DNA of 37,849 bases from Gammaproteobacteria bacterium (GTDB lineage Bacteria > Gemmatimonadota > Gemmatimonadetes > Longimicrobiales > Gaopeijiaceae), in NCBI GenBank assembly GCA_024638345.1, contig JAHEKL010000001.1:1-37849 (forward strand), given 5' to 3'. The notes under the pieces were generated by a model that was not told the origin of the DNA, did not search any database, and saw nothing but the letters and a program-made list of their open reading frames with translations. Shown here one piece after another: positions 7,869 through 14,234 of this stretch (positions are counted from its first letter, which is position 1; each line of letters opens with the position of its first letter). Made by a program: the position numbers and the translations under genes.

Positions 7869-8357
7869 ATGCGCATCCTTTTCGTCTGTCTGGGCAACAT
7901 CTGTCGTTCTCCGCTCGCCGAGGGGATCTTCCTGCGGCTGGCCCGCGAAGCGGACGCGGAGGACCGCTTCCAAGTCGACTCCGCGGGCACGGGCGCGTGG
8001 CATGTGGGGGAAGCTCCCGATCCCAGGTCCGTGGAGGTGGCGAAGAAGAACGGCATAGAGCTCGTCGGAGCGGCGCGCCAGATTCGTGCCGTCGATTTCT
8101 CCTCCTACGACATGATCCTAGCGATGGACGCGGACAACCTCCGGGATCTCGAGAGGCTTCTCGGATCAGGAGCCGCGCGGGCCAAGGTTTCCCTCCTGAG
8201 ACAATTCGATCCGGACGCTGAAGGTGATTTGGACGTGCCGGATCCGTACTTCGGTGGACCGAGCGGCTTCGACGACGTGTTCCAGCTGATTCATCGGGCC
8301 TGTCGAGGGCTGATCTCGGAGCTTGGAGGGGCTGCCGGGAAGCCGGACGAGCTCTGA
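7869..8357 (+). CDS. Low-molecular-weight phosphotyrosine phosphatase family protein
   Basis: A 162-residue cytosolic phosphatase. The catalytic P-loop CLGNICRS holds the nucleophile Cys7 and Arg13 at the very N-terminus, and the general acid is Asp125 in DVPDPYFGG, so the active site is complete. ATG 7869 is chosen because the family begins with this beta strand (MRILFVCLGN); a GTG 33 bases upstream would add an unusual leader. The stop is three bases before the GTG of the fructosamine kinase gene. The same pairing is known from other bacteria, and the human relative (LMW-PTP-A) has been shown to dephosphorylate protein-bound ribulosamine 5-phosphates. A role in deglycation, rather than tyrosine signalling, is therefore inferred from context. 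Confidence 0.93.
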   Translation: MRILFVCLGNICRSPLAEGIFLRLAREADAEDRFQVDSAGTGAWHVGEAPDPRSVEVAKKNGIELVGAARQIRAVDFSSYDMILAMDADNLRDLERLLGSGAARAKVSLLRQFDPDAEGDLDVPDPYFGGPSGFDDVFQLIHRACRGLISELGGAAGKPDEL

Positions 8358-8360
8358 CGG

Positions 8361-9278
8361 GTGGAACCGGTGATTCCCAGAGACGTGATGAAGGGAGTGG
8401 CGCGCACGCTCGGAGATCTGGACGTCGAGCACCTCTTCTCAGATACCACGAGCATCGGGGGCGGCTGCATCCACCCTGCCGTGCGAATCCGCAGCCCAGC
8501 ACTGGGTAGCGCATTCCTCAAGTGGGCTCCCGAGCCCGGCGCGGGGTCGTTTGGGATCGAGGCAGCGGGTCTGGAGGCGCTGAGGCGAGCGGACGGGCCA
8601 AGGGTGCCCTTGGTCCTCGGCTTCGAGGAGGGGGGCCCCACAGCCAGAGGCTGGCTCCTGCTGGAGTACATCTCGACCGGGCGTCCGACCGATCGCTCCG
8701 CAGCCCTGCTGGGATCGGCCCTCGCGCGCCTTCACGACCCCCTCGACGATTCGACACCGGGATGGCACGAGGACGGCTACATCGGCCCGCTACCCCAGAA
8801 GAACCTGCCGGATGGGCTTCGCTGGCCCGCGTTCTGGGTTGAGAGCCGACTTCAGCCACAGTGGCAGAGCGCCGCTGGAAGCTTCGATCCAGGAGACCGT
8901 CGTAGCTGGGACCGGCTCGTACATGCGGTCGAGCCGCTCTTGTCTGAGTGGGAGCCGGACGGGATGTCGCTCCTACACGGAGACCTCTGGAGCGGAAACG
9001 TCCTGACGGACGAGGTCGGGAAGCCGGTGCTCGTGGACCCTGCGGTATACAGGGGGCACCGGGAAGTCGATCTGGCAATGATGGAGTTGTTCGGCGGGTT
9101 CCCCGCGGGCGTGATGCAGGAGTACGAGCGGAGCGCGCCCCTTCAGGCCGGATATCACGAGGTCCGGAAAGCGCTGTACCAGCTCTACCCGCTGCTAGTG
9201 CACGTGAACCTCTTCGGCCGGACCTACGTTCCCGCGGCACGCGATCGGATCCGCAGCAGCCTCAAGCACCTGGGCTGA
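8361..9278 (+). CDS. Fructosamine/ketosamine 3-kinase family protein
   Basis: A 305-residue kinase of the fructosamine-3-kinase family (aminoglycoside-phosphotransferase-like fold). It is expected to phosphorylate the third hydroxyl of protein-bound ketosamines (ribulosamine or erythrulosamine in bacteria), making the adduct unstable so that the amine is released. An N-terminal lobe has the ATP-side strand FLKWAPEPG and helix GIEAAGLEALRRA. The hinge region is WLLLEYIS. The catalytic loop is LLHGDLWSGNVL (about residue 210) and the metal-binding Asp is in LVDPAVYRGHREVDLAM. The start is GTG 8361, three bases after the phosphatase stop, indicating an operon and probable translational coupling. 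Convergent with the aminotransferase gene. Confidence 0.92.
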   Translation: MEPVIPRDVMKGVARTLGDLDVEHLFSDTTSIGGGCIHPAVRIRSPALGSAFLKWAPEPGAGSFGIEAAGLEALRRADGPRVPLVLGFEEGGPTARGWLLLEYISTGRPTDRSAALLGSALARLHDPLDDSTPGWHEDGYIGPLPQKNLPDGLRWPAFWVESRLQPQWQSAAGSFDPGDRRSWDRLVHAVEPLLSEWEPDGMSLLHGDLWSGNVLTDEVGKPVLVDPAVYRGHREVDLAMMELFGGFPAGVMQEYERSAPLQAGYHEVRKALYQLYPLLVHVNLFGRTYVPAARDRIRSSLKHLG

Positions 9279-9288
9279 TTGCGCCCGT

Positions 9289-10476
9289 TCAGGCGGAGGC
9301 GAGTCGGTCGATCGCGTCTCTCAAGAGCTCGTCGGAGGTGGCGAAGCTCAGACGCACGAATCGATCGTCGCCGAACGCCGCCCCGGGCACGAGCGCGACG
9401 CCTTTCGTCTCGAGGACATGCGAACACCAGTCCCCCGAGCCGGCGATTCCGTCTCGATACTCCGCATCCACCCTGAGGAAGAGGTAGAACGCTCCATCAG
9501 GCCTCAGGAACGATAGATGCGGAAGCTTCTCTCGAATCAGGCGCACCACCAGATCCCTGCGTCGATGAAAGGCGGTGACCATCTCGTGGATCGCGGCGTT
9601 CGCCTCCTCACGCTGTGTCAATGCCGCCAGCGCCCCCATCTGCGAGGGAGTGGCCGCGTTCGAGGTCGTCTGGCTCTGCAGCGCGCCGACCTTCGACGCC
9701 AACCCGGGCTCCGTAATCATGTAGCCGATGCGCCATCCGGTCATCGCGAAGGTCTTCGAGACACCGTCTACGATGACGAACGGACCGATGTCGGCGGCGG
9801 ACAGATCGACCAATCCGGGGGCCACGGGGCTGTCGTCACGAAAGCAGATCTGTCGATAGATCTCGTCGCTGATCAGACAGACCTCGTGCTCCCTGGCCCA
9901 CCCAGCCACCGCCCTGAGCTCCGCGAGAGAGTAGACCGTTCCCGCGGGGTTCGAGGGGGAGCAGATGATCAGCCCTCGGGTCCTGGGAGTTCGCGCGCGT
10001 TCGAGATCGTCCGGCGTCAGCTTGAAATCGCGCTCTTCGGGTCCGGTCACGAACACCGGCTCGGCACGAGCGAGCCCGACGATCTCGGGATAGGTCGTCC
10101 AATAAGGGCTCGCGATCAGGACTTCGTCACCCGGACCGAAGAGGGCGAAGCACGCATTGAACAGCGACTGCTTCGCTCCAGCGGTGATCACGACGTTCTC
10201 CGCGGACAGGCTCCACCCAGGAGTGGCCATTCTCATGACGTTCTCAGCCACCGCACGACGCAGCTCGGGTAGCCCGGATGCGGGTGTATATCGAGTCCGG
10301 CCAGCCCGGATGCCTGCGACCGCCGCGTCCGCGATGAAGGCCGGAGTATCGAAGTCCGGCTCTCCCGCACTAAGATTGATGATGTCCTTCCCCTCCGCGG
10401 CCAATTTCTTCGCGAGGGAGCTGACCGCCATCGTCGCAGACGGTTGAAGCTTGGAGATGTTTTCGCTGTAGTTCAT
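9289..10476 (-). CDS. Class I/II pyridoxal-phosphate aminotransferase (aspartate aminotransferase-like)
   Basis: A 395-residue fold-type I aminotransferase. The N-terminal NLSAGEPDFDTP is the substrate-side motif of aspartate/prephenate aminotransferases. The PLP site shows Asn in CSPSNPAGTVY, Asp/Tyr in LISDEIYRQICF, and the Schiff-base Lys in VSKTFAMTGWRIGY (near residue 235), followed by the phosphate-side Arg. A C-terminal Arg region (DDRFVRLSFATS) binds the substrate carboxylate. The likely reaction is transamination between aspartate (or an aromatic/prephenate substrate) and 2-oxoglutarate. The ATG at 10476 (MNYSENISKLQPSAT) is chosen; the open frame reaches 10614, but the added 46 residues are Cys/Arg-rich and unlike the family. 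Divergent from the DsbA-fold gene. Confidence 0.93.
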   Translation of the reverse strand: MNYSENISKLQPSATMAVSSLAKKLAAEGKDIINLSAGEPDFDTPAFIADAAVAGIRAGRTRYTPASGLPELRRAVAENVMRMATPGWSLSAENVVITAGAKQSLFNACFALFGPGDEVLIASPYWTTYPEIVGLARAEPVFVTGPEERDFKLTPDDLERARTPRTRGLIICSPSNPAGTVYSLAELRAVAGWAREHEVCLISDEIYRQICFRDDSPVAPGLVDLSAADIGPFVIVDGVSKTFAMTGWRIGYMITEPGLASKVGALQSQTTSNAATPSQMGALAALTQREEANAAIHEMVTAFHRRRDLVVRLIREKLPHLSFLRPDGAFYLFLRVDAEYRDGIAGSGDWCSHVLETKGVALVPGAAFGDDRFVRLSFATSDELLRDAIDRLASA

Positions 10477-10600
10477 GTGCGGTGCGGTTCGAAGGGGATC
10501 GACCCGGGAGTCGTCGAAAGCGAGGCAACATGCTCCGCAGGTCGCCGTCCTGGAGCAGGGCTGAGAATATCGACGCGCGCGAGAACCCAAGCAACCGGTG

Positions 10601-11224
10601 ATGTCCACCCACATCCGATTCGTCTTCGACTACGTGGACCCGGGCTCCTACATCACGAGCCGTCTCTTGGACCGGTGGGCGGGGGATCCGCTGGCGGGTG
10701 TGCGAATCGACTGGACACCGCTGGAGCTGCGGATACCGACCCTTCCTCCGATCGATCCGACCGAGGAGGCGTGGTCGGAGCTGGCTCGATCCATGGCCGT
10801 CGTGGCCAGGCGCGAGAACATCGGTTTCTCGATTCCCGATCGGGTCCCGTGGACACGCAAAGCCCATGAGCTCGGGTTTCTCGCGCGCGAGAAGGGTTGC
10901 TTCGAGCTCGTCCGCAAAGCACTGTTCGGGGCCTATTTCGAGGCAGGTATGGACATTGGGCGAATCGACGTGCTGGTAGAGATCGCGACCCAGGTCGGCC
11001 TCGAATCGGCGGAGGCGAGGACGGTCTTGGGGGTCGATCGGTTTCGCACAGACGTCGAGGCTTGTAGACGGGGTCTGGGAGCCGAAGGTATCCGGGGCGT
11101 CCCGACCCTCCTGTCCGGCCACGAACGGTGGGAGGGGTTCCGGGGCTCGGCCTCGCTGAAGGAGTTTCTGAGCACCGCCGTGGACAAGGGTGCGAGGAGA
11201 GACCGAACGAGTGGGTCGGCCTAG
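10601..11224 (+). CDS. DsbA-fold / 2-hydroxychromene-2-carboxylate isomerase-like protein
   Basis: A 207-residue cytosolic protein with the thioredoxin-like fold plus helical insertion of the DsbA/FrnE/HCCA-isomerase group. The N-terminal strand IRFVFDYVDPGSYIT has no CxxC; its Asp-Pro-Gly-Ser resembles the Ser-containing active site of HCCA isomerases and kappa-class glutathione transferases. The cis-proline loop is present (IRGVPTLL, about residue 165), and the helical middle (LARSMAVVARRENIGF, HELGFLAREKG) is also as in the family. A glutathione-like-thiol-dependent isomerase or transferase is likely, not a disulfide oxidase. ATG 10601 is preferred; a GTG immediately before it (10598) is the alternative. 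Confidence 0.82.
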   Translation: MSTHIRFVFDYVDPGSYITSRLLDRWAGDPLAGVRIDWTPLELRIPTLPPIDPTEEAWSELARSMAVVARRENIGFSIPDRVPWTRKAHELGFLAREKGCFELVRKALFGAYFEAGMDIGRIDVLVEIATQVGLESAEARTVLGVDRFRTDVEACRRGLGAEGIRGVPTLLSGHERWEGFRGSASLKEFLSTAVDKGARRDRTSGSA

Positions 11225-11289
11225 GCCTGGCACGCAACAGGCTCCTCCAATGTCCACCTCCACCTATCCCCAGAGCGAAAGAAACGACG

Positions 11290-11598
11290 ATGGCAGGCTA
11301 CGTTAGAAAGACGGTGCTCTCACCGAACGAGGCGCTGGAGAGAGCATCGGAGATCCTTCCGGAGCGGGTCGGTCTCGAGCGGTCCAAAGCGTCCGGGCAT
11401 GCCGCGACGTACAGCGGACGCGAAGGCACGGTGACTCTATCCGCTCACCGGCATTCGCTGTATACCGAGGTCACCGCGGAGACCGATCGACTTCGTACGT
11501 CCCGACTCGATTACGAGGTTCAGAAGTTTCTCAACTGTCTGCCCTACGAGGTCGGCGACCGAGGCGGTCCGGGCTCGGGCGACCCGACGAGAGCCTAG
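11290..11598 (+). CDS. Hypothetical protein (102 aa)
   Basis: Not recognised. ATG at 11290 with a purine-rich leader (GAAAGAAA). The protein starts with a helix (LSPNEALERASEIL), then has alternating strands (ATYSGREGTVTLSAHRH, YTEVTAETDRLRTSR), a helix that includes YEVQKFLNCLPYEVG, and a disordered Gly/Asp tail. It has the feel of a small alpha-beta fold with an exposed beta sheet, no signal and no membrane segment. It lies seven bases before the degenerate DEAD-box gene and 65 bases after the isomerase-like gene, so it probably shares a transcript with the former. A function in RNA biology is only a positional guess. Confidence 0.7.
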   Translation: MAGYVRKTVLSPNEALERASEILPERVGLERSKASGHAATYSGREGTVTLSAHRHSLYTEVTAETDRLRTSRLDYEVQKFLNCLPYEVGDRGGPGSGDPTRA

Positions 11599-11605
11599 CG
11601 ACTCC

Positions 11606-13228
11606 ATGAGATCGTTCGAGGACCTCGGTCTGGCCCCGGAGCTCGTGGAAGCCCTGGCGTCGGAGGGCATCGAGAAGCCGACCCCGCTCCAAGTCGAGGT
11701 CATCCCCGTGCTTAGACGAGGTACCTCGGCGGTGCTGAGGGCTGCGCCAGGAGCAGGCCTCCTCGTCGCGTACGGCGCGGCCCTGCTGGACCAGCCGACT
11801 TCCGCCGAGAGCCATCCGGGAGCGATCGTCCTGACCACCGAAGCGTCGCGATCGAGGTCGCTGGCCCTTTCCTTGGGTCGAGTCGCCCAGGGCACCGGTC
11901 ACCGAGTCGGAGCGCTCGGAGTCCCATGGGCGCAACCAGAACGCGCCGACATCCTCTTTTGCACCTTGGCGGATCTGGGGTCCGCCGTCCGACGGTCCCA
12001 GGTGAAGATCGAGCAGGTGAAGGCTCTGGTGATCGACGGGGCGCCCTCCGTGCTCGCGGACGCGAGGGCGAACGCCCACGGAGGTGAGGCGCTCCAAGCC
12101 CTGACTCGCGAGGGAATCCAGATCACGCTGATCAGCGAGCCTGTGACCGAGGTCGTCCGCCAGTGGGTGGCGGAGCACATGAGACGAGCGGTTTTTCTGC
12201 CCCCGGAGGCGGAATCCGGCGCGCCTTCGGTCACATCCTTGGAGCGCGGAACGCTTCGCGTTCGACCGGCGGCCGGCGACCCCGATGCGGCGACTGTGAA
12301 GACCATCTGCGAGCTCCGGGACGAGGGCTTCGAGCACGTGCTGGTCTTCACCAAATCGGATGACGACGCAGCCGACCTGGGGGATCGGATCGCACTTCAA
12401 GGATTCCAGACCGGACGTCCAGGAGATCCTGGATGCTTCGTCTGGCTGGGAGTCGATGCATTGGAGGCTCGAGCGGACTCGGCCGACCAGATCGAGCCCT
12501 CGCGAATGGCCATCGTGTCAGCCGATCCTCCCTCCGATCCAGACGAACTGGATCGGCGTCACGGCTTCGGCTCGGGTACCGCGGTCGTTCTCGCCCGTCC
12601 GCACGAATTGCCACATCTCCGGCGGATCGCCCAAGAAGCAGGGTATGTGCTCTCGATGGTGGAAGAGACGGTCCGCCTGGACGAATCGTCCCAATTCCTC
12701 GAACGACTGGAAGCGGCGCTGGTGGAAGAAGACCTCGTCCCCTATCTGGCGTTCCTCGAGCCGATCATGCATCGCAGGGGATCTGCCGAAGTGGCCGCGG
12801 CTCTCGCGGCCCTTCTCCGAAAGAAGGATCGGGAACAGCCCCTCACAACCGAAGGAGCATCACCTTCTTCGAATGTCACTCGGAAGACGGACATCACCCG
12901 TGGGGAAGGAAGACCGCCTGCGTGGGTCAGGCTGTTTCTGAGCATCGGCCGTCGGGACGGTGTGGCCGCGGGTGACTTGCTCGGTGCGATCACGGGTGAA
13001 TCGGGCGTCGAAGGCAGCCAAGTCGGGAGAATCGACCTCAAGGATACGTTCTCCAGAGTCGAGATCGACGAGTCCGTGGCAGAGAAAGTGATGCGTTCGT
13101 TGAATGGAACGACGATTCGGGGCCGCAGCCTCCGTGTCGACTACGATCGAGGGGAGAGAAGACCGAGAAGGGAACCCGCCGCGCGCAAAAAGGCGGCACG
13201 TAAGCGTGATCGGCAGGACGGGTCGTAG
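11606..13228 (+). CDS. Catalytically degenerate DEAD-box-like protein with DbpA RNA-binding domain
   Basis: A 540-residue protein with a DEAD-box outline. Phe4 and PTPLQ (25-29) form a recognisable Q motif. Motif I reads AAPGAGLLVAYG (46-57), Leu-Leu replacing the essential Lys-Thr. Motif II is LVIDGAPSVL, so DEAD has become DGAP. Motif III is ISEP instead of SAT, PTREL is lost, and motif VI is a remnant (DRRHGFGSG). ATP hydrolysis is therefore improbable. By contrast, the C-terminal DbpA domain (about 442-515) is well preserved: VRLFLSIGRRDGV, GSQVGRIDLKDTFSRVEI, GRSLRVDYDRG, followed by a Lys/Arg-rich tail (ARKKAARKRDR). In DbpA/YxiN this domain binds a 23S rRNA hairpin. An RNA-binding or assembly role without unwinding is inferred. 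No frameshift is seen. Confidence 0.88.
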   Translation: MRSFEDLGLAPELVEALASEGIEKPTPLQVEVIPVLRRGTSAVLRAAPGAGLLVAYGAALLDQPTSAESHPGAIVLTTEASRSRSLALSLGRVAQGTGHRVGALGVPWAQPERADILFCTLADLGSAVRRSQVKIEQVKALVIDGAPSVLADARANAHGGEALQALTREGIQITLISEPVTEVVRQWVAEHMRRAVFLPPEAESGAPSVTSLERGTLRVRPAAGDPDAATVKTICELRDEGFEHVLVFTKSDDDAADLGDRIALQGFQTGRPGDPGCFVWLGVDALEARADSADQIEPSRMAIVSADPPSDPDELDRRHGFGSGTAVVLARPHELPHLRRIAQEAGYVLSMVEETVRLDESSQFLERLEAALVEEDLVPYLAFLEPIMHRRGSAEVAAALAALLRKKDREQPLTTEGASPSSNVTRKTDITRGEGRPPAWVRLFLSIGRRDGVAAGDLLGAITGESGVEGSQVGRIDLKDTFSRVEIDESVAEKVMRSLNGTTIRGRSLRVDYDRGERRPRREPAARKKAARKRDRQDGS

Positions 13229-13242
13229 CCAGAGCCAGCCCG

Positions 13243-13279
13243 AAAAAGAAACCGGTGCGGCTCCACTCCACCGCACCGG
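13243..13279 (-). terminator. Intrinsic terminator of the HU gene
   Basis: On the minus strand a perfect 9-bp GC-rich stem (arms 13271-13279 and 13252-13260, ten-base loop) is followed at once by TTTCTTTTT (13251-13243). It lies about 70 bases past the HU stop codon. On the plus strand no T-run follows, so it acts mainly on HU transcripts. Confidence 0.65.
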
Positions 13280-13346
13280 CCCCAATGAACACTTCGCCCC
13301 TCCCAGGTGCTCCCGCGTCGGATTCTGAAAACGCGGGATCGTCCTC

Positions 13347-13628
13347 CTATTTGACCGCGTCTTTCAGTCCCTTGCCCGCCCGGAACCCTGGTGTGGTGGT
13401 CGCTGCGATACGTATGGTCTGCCCGGTCCGAGGATTCCGACCGGTCCGTGCCTTCCGCTTCTTCGTCTCAAAGGTTCCGAAGCCCGTAATCTGCACGCGC
13501 TTCCGCTTCTTCAGCGCTTTGGCGATCACGCCATCCGTCGCGAAAAGGGCGTCGACCGCGCGACCCGCGTCGGCCTTCGTCATGCCAGTGGCCTTTGCGA
13601 GAGCATCCACCAGGTCGGATTTGTTCAT
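13347..13628 (-). CDS. HU-family histone-like DNA-binding protein
   Basis: A 93-residue nucleoid protein that binds and bends DNA as a dimer. It begins MNKSDLVDALAKATG, as usual for HU, and contains the GFGTFETKKRKARTGRNP turn, where the beta arm begins, and TGQTIRIAATTTPGFRAGK, which carries the DNA-intercalating arm tip and the closing PxFxxGK-type signature. The ATG at 13628 is chosen over a GTG three codons upstream, because GAGGAG lies about nine bases before the ATG and overlaps the GTG position. The insertion of AATDG-like residues (DALFATDGVIAKAL) in helix 2 is as seen in many HU proteins. Monocistronic: own terminator downstream, divergent 362-base gap upstream. Confidence 0.96.
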   Translation of the reverse strand: MNKSDLVDALAKATGMTKADAGRAVDALFATDGVIAKALKKRKRVQITGFGTFETKKRKARTGRNPRTGQTIRIAATTTPGFRAGKGLKDAVK

Positions 13629-13990
13629 CGGGTTCACTCCTCACGTAGGGTTCGTAAGAGGACTCGGGAGCCTCCGACCGCCCAAGAAGCCTTCCACTGG
13701 GTCCGCGCCCGGGTCGTGGGAATCAGGCCTCCGTGAGGCCGTGATCTCCCTAGAATCGAGCGTGGTGCGAAGGGGTAAGGGTCAGGATCGGAAGCTGCGT
13801 CAAGGGTAAGTACGGCCCAGAAGGCCGTCAAGAGAAGGGACCCGTCAGAAACCCCCGCGTTTATTGGGTTTCTGACAGGTCTGGAGTAAACGTTTGAAGC
13901 TGCCGAACCCAGCGCCTGGAATCGTCGAGAGTGCGGACCATGCAGGCAGTTCTACCAAAACACAGATCCAACTGTAGGTTAGGGGGAGCG
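13629..13990. other. Divergent intergenic region between HU and the zinc-ribbon gene
   Basis: This 362-base gap has no supported gene. It contains three inverted repeats (13726-13740, 13812-13828 and 13844-13876) and a TTGACG hexamer on the minus strand (13803-13798) that could be a -35 element for HU, although no good -10 box is seen at the right distance. A palindromic AAACGTTT lies near 13890. A promoter for each divergent gene must be here, but I cannot place them with confidence. Confidence 0.5.
13844..13876. repeat. Perfect 11-bp inverted repeat
   Basis: GTCAGAAACCC (13844-13854) and GGGTTTCTGAC (13866-13876) are exact reverse complements around an 11-base loop. It is preceded by a smaller hairpin (ACGGCC/GGCCGT, 13812-13828). 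There is no T-run on either side, so an operator or a 5'-leader hairpin is more likely than an intrinsic terminator. Confidence 0.6.
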
Positions 13991-14215
13991 ATGAACGAAG
14001 CCGTGCCCTATTCTCGAAAGGAGCGAGACGATCTGCGCGCGGCTTCCGCAGAGGGCCGCCGGCTGGACTGTCCTCGCTGTGGCCTGCCTCTCCACAAACG
14101 TCGAATCGACACGCCTCCATCCGTCGGGTATGTCCGTGAGCGCACGTGGTGGCTGTGTTCCGGCTGTGGCGGGAGCCTCGTATTGGACACTTCTCCCACT
14201 GGACCCCACTCGTAG
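13991..14215 (+). CDS. Zinc-ribbon miniprotein (74 aa)
   Basis: ATG 13991 follows AGGGGGA by three bases, a strong ribosome-binding site, and this decides the start although the frame opens upstream. The N-terminal part is charged (YSRKERDDLRAASAEGRR). Two Cys pairs, CPRCG (about residue 32) and CSGCG (about 61), separated by about 25 residues containing a strand-like WWL, form a treble-like zinc ribbon. The tail is short. Such miniproteins may bind nucleic acid or be a partner subunit; the specific role is unknown. It is convergent with the amidase gene, the stops being about 20 bases apart. Confidence 0.75.
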   Translation: MNEAVPYSRKERDDLRAASAEGRRLDCPRCGLPLHKRRIDTPPSVGYVRERTWWLCSGCGGSLVLDTSPTGPHS

Positions 14216-14234
14216 TCGACAGACTCCCGCTGAC

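Noticed and set aside
10477..10614. 46-residue extension of the aminotransferase
   Set aside because: Cys/Arg-rich and unlike the family; ATG 10476 starts at the normal position.
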